Shown: positions 35,501-44,361, counted from the stretch's first letter. The stretch is 64,000 nt of DNA from Povalibacter uvarum (GCF_014202975.1 NZ_JACHHZ010000004.1:186001-250000); one strand, 5' to 3'. Notes: a model not told the origin generated them from the sequence alone. Made by a program: numbers and translations.

Positions 35501-35524
35501 GTACTGCGGGCAGGTGGCAGTACC
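35500..35524 (+). terminator. Hairpin after dctA
   Basis: An 8-bp perfect stem GGTACTGC / GCAGTACC with a 9-nt loop, starting at the last base of the stop codon. No U-tract follows, so terminator strength is uncertain. Confidence 0.5.
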
Positions 35525-35549
35525 CAGGTTCAGCCGGTAGCCTTGGGTG

Positions 35550-36044
35550 ATGCCATCGTTTCAACCGGCCCGTACAGAGGCCGAAATCGCCGTCATAGCG
35601 GGCCTGGCCCGCGAGATCTGGTACGAGTACTACGTTCCCCTGATCGGCCGTGCTCAGGTCGATTACATGGTGGAGCGGTTCCAGAGCCAGGCGGCCATGT
35701 ACGAGCAAGTACAGGCCGGATATCACTATTTTCTCGTCGTCGACGGAGCTGAGCCCGTCGGCTACACCGCCATCCGGGAAGAACCGGCCGGCAGCGTGTT
35801 CATCAGCAAGCTTTACCTGCTGAAGGCCCAGCGCGGGACCGGAACCGGCCGCGCCATCATGACGTTCATCGAGGAATGGGCGCGTGAACGGGGTCTGACT
35901 CGGTTATGGCTGACAGTGAACAAGGGAAATCCCTCGGTTCAGGCGTACGAGCGCCTGGGATTCGAGGTCGCCGAGCCGATCGTGATGGATATCGGGGGCG
36001 GATTCGTCATGGACGATTACCGGATGCAGAAGGGGCTCGGCTAG
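35550..36044 (+). CDS. GNAT family N-acetyltransferase
   Basis: 164 aa. Acetyl-CoA binding segment VFISKLYLLKAQRGTGTGRAIMTFIEEWA (R/Q-x-x-G-x-G/A) and the C-terminal NKGNPSVQAYERLGFE are standard GNAT motifs A and B. Substrate unknown. ATG 35550 or the preceding GTG 35547 may start it. Stand-alone gene between dctA and the kinase-like gene. Confidence 0.88.
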   Translation: MPSFQPARTEAEIAVIAGLAREIWYEYYVPLIGRAQVDYMVERFQSQAAMYEQVQAGYHYFLVVDGAEPVGYTAIREEPAGSVFISKLYLLKAQRGTGTGRAIMTFIEEWARERGLTRLWLTVNKGNPSVQAYERLGFEVAEPIVMDIGGGFVMDDYRMQKGLG

Positions 36045-36107
36045 CGAAGAACATTCCTTTCGTCAGGGACAGTCGTGGCGGGGCGACAGTGTTTCAGCGG
36101 CGGCCCG

Positions 36108-38189
36108 ATGCATAGACTGTCCAAAATGAGCGTGTCGATGAGAGAAGGCCCTGAGGATGATGCTGCGGATGCCCGCGGCGACCTTGCGGTCTGGCTGGAC
36201 GATTACACAGCCGGACGGTGCGACCGTGCGCGCATGCAGTCCTCCTTCCTCGACATCTGCCGCAGCAACCCCGAGGCGCCCTGGGATGCCCTGGCGCTGC
36301 TGGATCAGTACCAGCGGCGCGGGCGCGTCGATGCAGCCCTCGCGCGTTCCCTGAAGAGCGATATCGCTCAACTCGTCTTCGGTGTCGTCAACCAGTCCGA
36401 GGAGGAGCCCGAGGCGCCTCCCTCCGATCAGGTCGAAACGGCCAGCGGTGACACCACCGGCACCCGCTGGCGCAGGCTTGCGGCCGAACGCGATACGCCG
36501 GGAGGCAAGGCGGAGCAGTCGTTCGTCGATCCGGTCCAGTTCCGCCGCGATATGGATCTGCCGACGCGGCCGCCACCGCCAGAAATTCCGCGGCGTACGC
36601 ATGCCACCGACGGCACGGCAGCCAGCAGCATCCTGCGCGATCGCTACGAGCTCCTGACGATCCTGGGTCGTGGTCCCAACGGCACGGTCTACAAGGCGCT
36701 CGATCGTCATCGCACTCATCTCGAGCCTTCTTCGCGTTGCGTCGCGCTGCGTGTTCTCAAGCTCAACTATCGCGACAGTCCCGATGCGCTCGCGGAGCTC
36801 GAGCGGCAGTTCCATCAGGCGCAGTCGTTGTCGCACCCGAACATCGTCAACGTGTTCGACCTCGATCGCGACGGCGGGACTTACTTCCTCGTGATGGAGT
36901 TCCTCGATGGCGAGCTGCTGTCGGACATCCTGCATCGCCTGCGTCGCGAGCCGATGCAGCGCGATCGCGCGCTCGCCATCATCGGCAGCATCGGCGCGGG
37001 TCTTTCGCATGCGCATCGACGCGGCGTCGTTCATTCGGACCTGCGGCCCGGCAACGTGATGATCGCCACCAACGGCGAAGTGAAAGTGATGGACATCGGA
37101 TTCGTGCGACGCACGCACGCCGATCCGCAGCGCTTCGAGCCGTGGATCGGAGATCCAGCGCTCGGCGGCAAGCCCGGCGTCAATCTCGCGTACGCGAGCG
37201 AAGAGCGGGTGAACGGTGAATCGCCGGATCCGGCGGACGACGTCTACAGCCTGGCCTGCATCGCGTACGAACTACTGTCCGGCCAGCATCCTTATGGCGG
37301 TCGCTCAGCGCCGCTGGCGCGAGCGCATGGACGTGCGCCGCAGAAGATCCCGGGACTCACAGGCAAGCAATGGAGTGCGTTGCAGGCGGCACTGCGCTGG
37401 TCGAGGGCCGATCGCAAGATCGACGTCGTCGAACTGGTCGCGGGCCTGGGATGCGCTGATATCACGCAGCGCCTCGCTCCGCCGCAGGACATCGTGGCCG
37501 GGGACGCGCCACGCCGCTTCGGGACATTCGGCAAGTTCTCCATCGCACTCCTCGTGCTGGTCGCCGCGGGCGCTGCTTTTCTTGCGTTCCGCGACCAACT
37601 GAATTTCGAGCTGCCAGCAACGAGAGCGCAGCAGCCGGAAGCAGTTGTAACGTCACCGGAGCTGCCACAGGCCGACATCGCGCCTCAGACGGTCGCAACA
37701 GAGCCTCCTCCTGTGCAGCAGCAGACGCCGGCCGTGGCGGCTGCACCGCCACCCGCAGCTGCTCAACCCGAGCCCGCCAAGGCGCAGCCACAGGTCGCTG
37801 CAGCGGAGCGGCAAGCGCCAGCTGCCGCCAAGCCTGCAGGCGGCGGCGTTGCTCGCATTTCATTCGACAAGGATACGTTCGTCGCCACGGAGAGCGACGG
37901 CTCGGTGAAGCTCACTGTGCGAAGGTCCGGCAGTTCGCGTAACGCCGTGACATTCCATTGGAAGCTGATGCCGAACTCGGCCGAGGCCGGCAGCGATTTC
38001 GCCGCGATCGGTCCGGGTGTGGAGACGATTCCCGCGGGCGCCAATTCGGTGGCGCTGATCGTGCCGCTCGTTTCCGACTCGCTCAAGGAAAGCACGGAGC
38101 TGTTTCTCGCGGAGATCAGCCCGGCTGATGACACGACGGAACTGGGTGAGCTGTCGCGCGCGGCGGTGATCGTCGTCGATGACGACTAA
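36108..38189 (+). CDS. Kinase-like membrane protein with extracytoplasmic Calx-beta domain (altered catalytic motifs)
   Basis: 693 aa from ATG 36108 (36126 also possible). Helical N-terminal region (1-110), Pro-rich linker, Hanks-type kinase fold (about 180-445), one transmembrane helix (about 476-495), Pro/Ala/Gln-rich linker, then a Calx-beta domain (about 580-693: ISFDKDTFVATESDGSVKLTV, AGSDF, ending IVVDDD). The glycine loop GRGPNGTVY is intact, but VALRVL has Arg215 where the catalytic Lys is expected, the HRD motif reads HSD (309-311), DLKPxN reads DLRPGN and DFG reads DIG (329). It may be a pseudokinase or atypical kinase whose outer domain senses cations or a ligand. No cognate phosphatase is nearby. 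Confidence 0.85.
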   Translation: MHRLSKMSVSMREGPEDDAADARGDLAVWLDDYTAGRCDRARMQSSFLDICRSNPEAPWDALALLDQYQRRGRVDAALARSLKSDIAQLVFGVVNQSEEEPEAPPSDQVETASGDTTGTRWRRLAAERDTPGGKAEQSFVDPVQFRRDMDLPTRPPPPEIPRRTHATDGTAASSILRDRYELLTILGRGPNGTVYKALDRHRTHLEPSSRCVALRVLKLNYRDSPDALAELERQFHQAQSLSHPNIVNVFDLDRDGGTYFLVMEFLDGELLSDILHRLRREPMQRDRALAIIGSIGAGLSHAHRRGVVHSDLRPGNVMIATNGEVKVMDIGFVRRTHADPQRFEPWIGDPALGGKPGVNLAYASEERVNGESPDPADDVYSLACIAYELLSGQHPYGGRSAPLARAHGRAPQKIPGLTGKQWSALQAALRWSRADRKIDVVELVAGLGCADITQRLAPPQDIVAGDAPRRFGTFGKFSIALLVLVAAGAAFLAFRDQLNFELPATRAQQPEAVVTSPELPQADIAPQTVATEPPPVQQQTPAVAAAPPPAAAQPEPAKAQPQVAAAERQAPAAAKPAGGGVARISFDKDTFVATESDGSVKLTVRRSGSSRNAVTFHWKLMPNSAEAGSDFAAIGPGVETIPAGANSVALIVPLVSDSLKESTELFLAEISPADDTTELGELSRAAVIVVDDD

Positions 38190-38192
38190 GGA

Positions 38193-38227
38193 GAAGTAGA
38201 TAGCGGATAGCGGATGGCGGATAGTCG
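38193..38227. repeat. Heptamer-repeat locus I (single arm, GATAGCG word)
   Basis: GAAGTA, then GATAGCG, GATAGCG, GATGGCG, GATAGTCGG. Same word as locus C. It begins three bases after the stop of the kinase-like gene and is followed by a REP-like element. The GAAG edge is present. Confidence 0.78.
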
Positions 38228-38238
38228 GAGTCTCCTTC

Positions 38239-38260
38239 GTGGGTCCGGCTTCAGCCGGAC
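38239..38260. repeat. REP-like element (forward orientation)
   Basis: GTGGGTCCGGCTTCAGCCGG then AC. A perfect match to the copy at 31792, lying 11 bp beyond heptamer locus I. Confidence 0.82.
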
Positions 38261-38296
38261 CACAGTCAGATCCGCGAAGCCACTGCCGGGGGTGCG

Positions 38297-38617
38297 ATGA
38301 ACGTCAGGCTCGCAGAAGGTTCGATCCGCGTCAGGGCGAGCAAGGTGGAACTGCAGACGCTGCTCTCATCGCGCGCAGTCACTCTGGAAGTGGCGCTGCC
38401 GCGCAATCACGTCTTTCGAGTGAATGTTCGTCCCGCTGCCGTCGGCGACTGGACGCTCGACAGCGATCCGACGGGACTGTGGATCGCGATTCCCCGCGCG
38501 GAGCTCCAAGGGCTCTCTGAGTCTCTGCCGAGTCGAGATGGGCTCGAGAAATCGTTCGAGCTGCCGAACGGCGATGAGGTCGCCGTGAGTTTCGAAGTCG
38601 ACGTCAAGGATCGGTGA
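38297..38617 (+). CDS. Small hypothetical cytoplasmic protein
   Basis: 106 aa, no signal or membrane segment. The N-terminus MNVRLAEGSIRVRASKVELQTL followed by beta-strand-rich sequence and an acidic C-terminus (GDEVAVSFEVDVKDR) weakly recalls the DUF7009-type family (MKIRIKGNSLRYRL-like start), but this is not certain. Codon use fits its neighbours. No operon partner. Confidence 0.6.
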   Translation: MNVRLAEGSIRVRASKVELQTLLSSRAVTLEVALPRNHVFRVNVRPAAVGDWTLDSDPTGLWIAIPRAELQGLSESLPSRDGLEKSFELPNGDEVAVSFEVDVKDR

Positions 38618-38622
38618 GTTCC

Positions 38623-38692
38623 TTCCGTCACTCCCGCGAAAGCGGGAGTCCATCCGATGGAAAGATGGATTCCCGCTTGCGCGGGAATGACG
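38623..38692. repeat. dRS3-like repeat pair
   Basis: Left copy CACTCCCGCGAAAGCGGGAG then TCCATCC; right copy inverted (ATGGATTCCCGCTTGCGCGGGAATGAC). Between the convergent small gene and purD, so the pair can fold into one large hairpin. Confidence 0.8.
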
Positions 38693-38699
38693 AAGGGCA

Positions 38700-39989
38700 C
38701 TAGCTCCCGGCCTTCTCCCTCTCGATCGCCCGATAGCCGATGTCGCGGCGATACTGAATCCCATCCCAGTGAATGCGATCGGCCAGCGCGTAAGCAGCTT
38801 GCTGCGATTCGTACACAGTCTTGCCGAGGCCCACGGCGCAAAGAACGCGACCGCCGCTCGTGGTCACATCTTTGCCGACGAGCTTCGTGCCGCCGTGGAA
38901 AACCTTGCCAGGCAGTGATGCAGCGGCATCGAGGCCGTTGATGACATCGCCTTTGCGAATCGTGTCCGGGTAGCCGCCAGCCGCGAGCACAACGCCAACG
39001 GCTGCGCGATCGTCCCAATACGCTTCGACTTGGCGCAGTCGCTGATCCAGCGCTGCCTCGCAAAGCTCCGTCAGATCCGATTTCAGTCGCATCATGATCG
39101 GCTGTGTTTCAGGATCGCCGAAGCGGCAGTTGAACTCGAGCACGTTGGGCGTGCCGTCGGCCGCAATCATCAGTCCCGCATAGAGAAAACCGAAGTACGG
39201 CGTGCCGTCGCTCACCAGGCCGCGCACCGTCGGCTCCATGACTTCGCGCATGACGCGTGCGTGGATTTCAGGCGTGACGACGGGAGCGGGCGAGTACGCG
39301 CCCATGCCGCCCGTGTTGGGGCCCTGGTCGCCGTCGTCGCGCCGCTTGTGATCCTGTGAGGTCGCGAGCGGAAGAATGTCGGTGCCGCTCACGATGGCGA
39401 TGAAGCTGGCTTCCTCGCCTTCGAGGAATTCCTCGATGACGACTTTGTCACCGGCGGTCCCGAACTGCCCGTCGAACATCGCCTGGGCACTCTGCACGGC
39501 CTCTTCAGTCGTCGCGCAGATGATCACACCCTTGCCCGCCGCGAGCCCGTCCGCCTTCACAACGAGCGGCGCACGCTGCGCGCGCACCCACGCGGGATCG
39601 AAGTTCGATTTCGTAAACGTCGCGAATGCCGCAGTGGGAACGCGATGGCGCGTCAGGAAGTCCTTCGTAAACGCCTTCGAACCTTCAAGCCTCGCAGCCA
39701 TCTTGCGTGGCCCGAAGCACCTCAAGCCCGCGGATTCGAACGCGTCCGTCACACCGAGTACCAGCGGCGCCTCCGGCCCGACGATCGTCAGATCGATGTT
39801 CTCCGCCTTCGCGAAATCGACGAGCGCTGGAATGTCATCCACCGCAATCTCGACATTGCGAACCCGTGGCTCCGTCGCAGTGCCCGCATTGCCAGGCGCG
39901 ACGAAAACCTGTTCGACTCGCGCAGCCTGAGCGACCTTCCACGCGAGCGCGTGCTCGCGACCGCCGGAACCAATGATCAGGACTCGCAT
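38700..39989 (-). CDS. purD: Phosphoribosylamine-glycine ligase PurD
   Basis: GAR synthetase, second step of purine synthesis, 429 aa. MRVLIIGSGGREHALAWK at the N-terminus, the ATP-grasp site VVKADGLAAGKGV, and the PurD signature RFGDPETQPIMMRL are intact. It follows purH on the same strand, the usual pair, but the two are separated by heptamer locus J. The start codon lies in the centre of a perfect 22-bp palindrome. Confidence 0.97.
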   Translation of the reverse strand: MRVLIIGSGGREHALAWKVAQAARVEQVFVAPGNAGTATEPRVRNVEIAVDDIPALVDFAKAENIDLTIVGPEAPLVLGVTDAFESAGLRCFGPRKMAARLEGSKAFTKDFLTRHRVPTAAFATFTKSNFDPAWVRAQRAPLVVKADGLAAGKGVIICATTEEAVQSAQAMFDGQFGTAGDKVVIEEFLEGEEASFIAIVSGTDILPLATSQDHKRRDDGDQGPNTGGMGAYSPAPVVTPEIHARVMREVMEPTVRGLVSDGTPYFGFLYAGLMIAADGTPNVLEFNCRFGDPETQPIMMRLKSDLTELCEAALDQRLRQVEAYWDDRAAVGVVLAAGGYPDTIRKGDVINGLDAAASLPGKVFHGGTKLVGKDVTTSGGRVLCAVGLGKTVYESQQAAYALADRIHWDGIQYRRDIGYRAIEREKAGS

Positions 39990-40000
39990 ATGCGAGTCCT
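39979..40000 (-). promoter_or_regulatory. Perfect 22-bp palindrome across the purD start codon
   Basis: The 11 bases upstream of purD are the exact reverse complement of its first 11 coding bases (AGGACTCGCAT | ATGCGAGTCCT). In the mRNA, the AGGA Shine-Dalgarno and the ATG would both be inside the stem, so folding or binding of a dimeric protein could control initiation. Confidence 0.6.
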
Positions 40001-40134
40001 GAAGCGGTTAGCGGTTAGCGGTTGGCGGTTAGTTCGGAATCGACACATGATGGATCACCGATCAGCTGGTTCGTGCAGCAGCGCCTTCCGGTCCGGTCTG
40101 AACTAACCGCTAACCGCCAACCGCTAACCGCTTC
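40001..40134. repeat. Heptamer-repeat locus J (two arms, TAGCGGT word)
   Basis: Arm 1 (40001-40036) GAAG, then four GCGGTT(A/G) units, then AGTTC. Arm 2 (40099-40134) is its reverse complement over 35 nt with only two mismatches, ending CGCTTC. The spacer is 62 bp. The copy at 45286 has almost the same arms. It lies between purH and purD. Confidence 0.92.
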
Positions 40135-40143
40135 TCTCCGACG

Positions 40144-41703
40144 CTAGTGTCGGAAGTGCCTCATCCCCGTCAGCACCATCGCCATGCCGTGTTCGTCGGC
40201 GGCGGCGATGACTTCGTTGTCGCGCATCGAGCCGCCGGGCTGGATGACGGCTTTGATGCCGAATTCGGCGGCGACGTCGAGGCCGTCGCGGAACGGGAAG
40301 AAGGCGTCGGAGGCCATGACGGCGCCGGCCACTTCGAGGCCTTCGTCCTTGGCCTTCATGGCTGCGATGCGGCTCGAAACGACGCGGCTCATCTGGCCTG
40401 CGCCGATGCCGAGCGTGAGGCGATCCCTGGCGTAAATGATGGCGTTCGACTTGACGTATTTGCACACGCGCCAGGCGAACAGCAGGTCTTCGAGTTCCGC
40501 GGGCGTGGGCTGCCGCTTCGTCACGATCTTCAGATCCGCCCTGGTGATCATGCCTTCATCGCGCGTCTGGACGAGCAGTCCGCCGTTGACGCTGCGGTAT
40601 TCGTGGCGAATGTTGCTCGGCTTCATGCCGCCGGTCGACAGCACGCGGACATTTTCCTTGCGTGCGCAAACCTCGAGCGCTTCGGCTTCCACTTCAGGCG
40701 CGATGATCAGTTCGACGAACTGGCGTTCGACGATGGCGCGAGCCGTGGTGGCCGTCAGCGGACGATTGAACGCGATGATGCCGCCGAACGCGGAAGTCGG
40801 ATCGGTCTTGAATGCCTTGTCGTACGCAGCGAGCGTGTCGGCTGCGATAGCGACGCCACAAGGGTTCGCGTGTTTGACGATGACGCAAGCCGGCTCATCG
40901 AACTGGCGTACGCATTCGAAGGCGGTGTCGCCGTCGGCGATGTTGTTGTAGGAGAGAACCTTGCCCTGCAGCTGCGTCGCGCTGCCGATGCTGGAGCCCT
41001 GTGCGTCAGCGACTGTGTAGAACGCACCGCTCTGATGAGGATTCTCGCCGTAACGCAGATCCATGCGCTTGCGGAAATGCAGCGCGAGCGACTGCGGGAA
41101 TTCTGCCGACGCGCTTTCCGTGACGCGGCCGAGATAGCTTGCGACTGCCGAGTCGTACGTAGCTGTGTGAGCGAACGCCTTGGCCGCGAGCTTCTTGCGA
41201 GTCGTCCCGGAGACACCGCCGTTCGCGGAGATCTCTTCGGTGATTGCGGCGTAGTCGAGCGGATCGACGACCACTGCGACGCGATCATGATTCTTGGCTG
41301 CGGCGCGAACCATTGCCGGCCCGCCGATATCGATGTTCTCGATTGCGTCCTCGAACGTGCAGTCGGGTTTCGCGATCGTGGCCGCGAACGGATAGAGATT
41401 CACGACCAGCAGATCGATGGCTTCGATGCCGTGTGCTTGCATGACTGCTTCGTCGACACCGCGACGGCCGAGCAGTCCGCCATGAATCTTCGGATGCAGC
41501 GTCTTGACACGTCCATCCATGATCTCGGGAAAGCCGGTGTGCGCGGAAACCTCAGTCACCGGCACGCCGTTCGTCTCCAGCAGCGAAGCGGTACCTCCCG
41601 TAGAGAGAATCACCACACCGCGCCGATGCAGCGCCCGGGCGAAGTCGACGAGACCATCTTTGTTGGAGACCGAGAGGAGGGCGCGGCGAATGGGAGTTGT
41701 CAT
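40144..41703 (-). CDS. purH: Bifunctional AICAR transformylase / IMP cyclohydrolase PurH
   Basis: Last two steps of IMP synthesis, 519 aa. The IMPCH domain starts [18 protein letters not shown], and [19 protein letters not shown] is its substrate motif. The AICARFT domain carries [10 protein letters not shown], the KSNAIIYA region and the C-terminal [11 protein letters not shown]. Directly downstream of fis and upstream of purD, the common gammaproteobacterial order fis-purH-purD. Confidence 0.97.
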   Translation of the reverse strand: MTTPIRRALLSVSNKDGLVDFARALHRRGVVILSTGGTASLLETNGVPVTEVSAHTGFPEIMDGRVKTLHPKIHGGLLGRRGVDEAVMQAHGIEAIDLLVVNLYPFAATIAKPDCTFEDAIENIDIGGPAMVRAAAKNHDRVAVVVDPLDYAAITEEISANGGVSGTTRKKLAAKAFAHTATYDSAVASYLGRVTESASAEFPQSLALHFRKRMDLRYGENPHQSGAFYTVADAQGSSIGSATQLQGKVLSYNNIADGDTAFECVRQFDEPACVIVKHANPCGVAIAADTLAAYDKAFKTDPTSAFGGIIAFNRPLTATTARAIVERQFVELIIAPEVEAEALEVCARKENVRVLSTGGMKPSNIRHEYRSVNGGLLVQTRDEGMITRADLKIVTKRQPTPAELEDLLFAWRVCKYVKSNAIIYARDRLTLGIGAGQMSRVVSSRIAAMKAKDEGLEVAGAVMASDAFFPFRDGLDVAAEFGIKAVIQPGGSMRDNEVIAAADEHGMAMVLTGMRHFRH

Positions 41704-41802
41704 TGAGGGTGACGTGTGACGAGTGACCAGTGACGGCTAAGGAGAATCTCGCAGCAGCGAGCGCGGCTTCGGGATGGAATCATCGTCACGGCCCGCGAAC
41801 GT

Positions 41803-42093
41803 TCAGTTCGCAAGCCCGTAAGTCTTCAACTTCTTCCTGAGCGTCCCGCGATTGATGCCGAGAATATCCGCGGCGCGGCTCTGGTTGCCTGCTGCGTAAT
41901 CGAGCACGGCTTTGAACAGCGGTTCTTCGACTTCACGCAGGACCAGATCGTAGAGCTGGCCGGGCTTGTGGCCGTTCAGGGATTCGAAGTAGGAATTCAG
42001 GGCTTCGGCGGTCATCGTGCGCAGGGGGACGGCACGCGAAGCGGGTCTGGCAATGGGCTCTCTTCGAGCTCTCGTTTTTTTCTTCGGGGCCAT
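41803..42093 (-). CDS. fis: DNA-binding protein Fis
   Basis: Nucleoid-associated and regulatory protein, 96 aa. The C-terminal helix-turn-helix NQSRAADILGINRGTLRKKLKTYGL is nearly identical to E. coli Fis. The N-terminus differs: a Lys/Arg-rich start (MAPKKKTRARREPIARP) replaces the acidic N-arm of enterobacterial Fis. GGAGAG five nt before the ATG is a good Shine-Dalgarno. It lies 36 bp after dusB, the classical dusB-fis operon. Confidence 0.95.
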   Translation of the reverse strand: MAPKKKTRARREPIARPASRAVPLRTMTAEALNSYFESLNGHKPGQLYDLVLREVEEPLFKAVLDYAAGNQSRAADILGINRGTLRKKLKTYGLAN

Positions 42094-42129
42094 GGGCTCT
42101 CCGCCAGTACGTTCCAGGAACTGCAGGAG

Positions 42130-43128
42130 TCAGGCCGCGTCGTTCAGCAGTTTCCCCTCAGCATCCGCGAGCGCATCGAAGTACGCCCGGGCCTGATCGA
42201 GTTGTGATCGCGCGTCTGTCGCCTGCATCAAGGCATGTCGCAAGGCGTGCGCAGTTGCGCGGCCCTTCGCATACCAATCGATGTGTTTGCGCGCGACCCG
42301 GACTCCGGCGTCTTCCCCATAGAAGGCATGCAGGTCGCGCAAATGGGCGAGCATGATATCACGTACTTCCGTGATGGAAGGCTCGGGCAATACGATTCCA
42401 TCGCGCAGATAAGACTCGATCTCGCGAAAGATCCACGGACGTCCTTGTGCGCTGCGTCCGATCATCAAGCCATCTGCACCGGTTTGTTCAAGTACAAACT
42501 TCGCCTTGTGCGGCGAGTCGATGTCGCCATTGGCAAAAACGGGAATCGCAACGCTTTCTTTGACGGCGCGAATCGTTTCGTATTCGGCATTTCCCTGATA
42601 CATGCACGCGCGCGTGCGCCCGTGCACTGCAAGTGCCTGAATGCCGATGTCCTGCGCCATGCGCGCAATCGATACAGCATTCTTCTGAGTCGCGTCCCAT
42701 CCTGTACGCATCTTCAGTGTCACCGGCACTGTTACCGACTTGACAACCGCTTCGAGGATCTGTCGCACGAGGACTTCATCTCGCATCAGCGCGGAGCCCG
42801 CTGCCTTGTTGCACACCTTCTTGGCGGGACAGCCCATGTTGAGATCGATGATCTGCGCGCCCGCTTCGACGTTGCGCTGTGCAGCCTCGACCATCATCTG
42901 CGGATCACCGCCCGCGATCTGCACGACACGCGGCTCCGCTTCGCCGCTGTGGTCCATGCGACGACGCGATTTCTCGGTGTGCCACAAACGCACATCGCAA
43001 GTGAGCATTTCTCCAGCAGCAATTCCCGCGCCCATGCGTCGGCACAACAACCGGAACGGCAGATCGGTCACGCCGGCCATGGGGGCGAGAGCGAGGTTGT
43101 TGGGGAGTTGGTAGGGGCCGAGGAACAT
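42130..43128 (-). CDS. dusB: tRNA-dihydrouridine synthase B
   Basis: FMN enzyme that reduces U17 (DusB) of tRNAs, 332 aa from ATG 43128 (MFLGPYQLPNN); TTG 43140 is in frame. LAPMAGVTDLPFRLLCRRMGAG is the FMN-binding N-terminus, DLNMGCPAKKVCNKAAGSAL contains the catalytic Cys, and VHGRTRACMYQG and FANGDIDSP are typical Dus blocks. First gene of the dusB-fis pair. The sequence just upstream is a C-run, so no clear Shine-Dalgarno is present. Confidence 0.94.
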   Translation of the reverse strand: MFLGPYQLPNNLALAPMAGVTDLPFRLLCRRMGAGIAAGEMLTCDVRLWHTEKSRRRMDHSGEAEPRVVQIAGGDPQMMVEAAQRNVEAGAQIIDLNMGCPAKKVCNKAAGSALMRDEVLVRQILEAVVKSVTVPVTLKMRTGWDATQKNAVSIARMAQDIGIQALAVHGRTRACMYQGNAEYETIRAVKESVAIPVFANGDIDSPHKAKFVLEQTGADGLMIGRSAQGRPWIFREIESYLRDGIVLPEPSITEVRDIMLAHLRDLHAFYGEDAGVRVARKHIDWYAKGRATAHALRHALMQATDARSQLDQARAYFDALADAEGKLLNDAA

Positions 43129-43140
43129 GGGGGGAAACAA

Positions 43141-43273
43141 GCTATGAGCGGTGAGCTGCGAGCGGTGGGCCAGACAAAAGATGGTATCGAACCCGCGGTG
43201 GCCTGTCTTTGAGGCAAGGCCTGTTCGGTCAGGCGCCCCCGTTCCGGCTCGCCGCTCGTCGCTCGCAGCTTCC
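43141..43273. repeat. Heptamer-repeat locus K (two arms, GAGCGGT/GAGCTGC word)
   Basis: Arm 1 (43141-43174): GCTATGAGCG, GTGAGCT, GCGAGCG, GTGGGCCAGA. Arm 2 (43245-43273): CGGCTC, GCCGCTC, GTCGCTC, GCAGCTTCC. The CAGA inner edge and CTTCC outer edge are kept. The spacer is about 70 bp. Between the DUF3426 gene and dusB. Confidence 0.8.
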
Positions 43274-43281
43274 CAGCCCTC

Positions 43282-44361
43282 CTACTGTGGTATCTCCCCA
43301 GCACACACCGGCGCCGGCGCCTTCCCCTTCAGGCACACGTCGAAACGGAACCCTTCCGCATCAGGTCCCGGGTCCACGATCGCGATGGTGGCGTTGATGG
43401 GGTCGTTGGGCGTGAGGAGGCGATTCGATGCAGTGCCGGGGTCGAGATACTCCGCCGGTTCGAACTCGCGGGCGCGCACCTGGTCGCCCCAGCGATCCTC
43501 GAGCACCAGTTTGAGGAGCGGGTAGGGCTGCGGGAAACCCGCGCGATTCGTGATGCTTGCGCGGACCTTCAATGTGCCCGGATGAGTGGGATCGGAGAGG
43601 ACACCCCACTGCTTGATTTCGTAAGAGTGCAGCTCCCAGCCGGGGGTCAGCTCGATGCCCAGCGCGTTGTAGACGCTGACGACGGCGGAGCCGATGCCGG
43701 GATGACGAGAAAGATCGGCGCGATAGTGGTTGATGATCTGCACGACGAGCAGCAGTACCAGCGGTACCGGGAGCAGCTTCCACACGAGTGCCGTGCCTGG
43801 CCCGCGTCGCTGGGCGATGCCTTCGAGCTCTTCCTCGGATGCTTCGGCCTGCGCGGTTCTGTCGCGCTGATCCGCCAGTCGGCGCGCGAAGCGGTCGTGT
43901 TCGGATTCTTCGTCTTCGATGATTTCCTGCGACTGCTCGAAGATCGCCTCGTCTTCGGCGCGTAGCTCGCCTTCATCGACTTCGATGCCGTCCGTATCGG
44001 CGGGCGCGCGCTCTTCGTGGTCCAGATCGTCGATCTCGACCCATTCCTCCGTGACTTCCTGGCGCACCTCCGGCTGATCCGGATCGTCCATGACCCGATA
44101 GGTGCCGGTGATTTCGATGTGGCGGCCTTCGAGCGTGATGTCTTCCTGTTCCTGCGGCTCTTCGACCTCGATCTGCGTCGGCGGCGTGGGTTTCACGAAC
44201 CGGCCGGAGCTCGTCTCTTCGTAGTCCTGTTCCTCGACGAGCCGCTCGAGCGCATCGAACTGGGTATGGCAGCGTCCGCAGCGCACCTGACCATGCGCGA
44301 CGCGCAGGATTTCGCTGGTGATGCGAAACGTGGTCTGGCAACTGGGGCACTGGGTCAGCAA
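43282..44361 (-). CDS. Zinc-ribbon and DUF3426 domain membrane protein
   Basis: 359 aa from TTG 44361, giving the family-typical start (M)LTQCPSCQTTFRIT. The zinc ribbon has CPSC and CGRC pairs (MJ0042 type). A long acidic, disordered middle region follows (EVDEGELRAEDEAIFEQS..), then one transmembrane helix (ALVWKLLPVPLVLLLVVQI) and a C-terminal beta-rich DUF3426 domain outside the membrane. The TTG start overlaps the prmA stop, so translation is probably coupled. Earlier in-frame ATG 44433 lies inside prmA. Function unknown; conserved prmA neighbour. Confidence 0.88.
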   Translation of the reverse strand: MLTQCPSCQTTFRITSEILRVAHGQVRCGRCHTQFDALERLVEEQDYEETSSGRFVKPTPPTQIEVEEPQEQEDITLEGRHIEITGTYRVMDDPDQPEVRQEVTEEWVEIDDLDHEERAPADTDGIEVDEGELRAEDEAIFEQSQEIIEDEESEHDRFARRLADQRDRTAQAEASEEELEGIAQRRGPGTALVWKLLPVPLVLLLVVQIINHYRADLSRHPGIGSAVVSVYNALGIELTPGWELHSYEIKQWGVLSDPTHPGTLKVRASITNRAGFPQPYPLLKLVLEDRWGDQVRAREFEPAEYLDPGTASNRLLTPNDPINATIAIVDPGPDAEGFRFDVCLKGKAPAPVCAGEIPQ

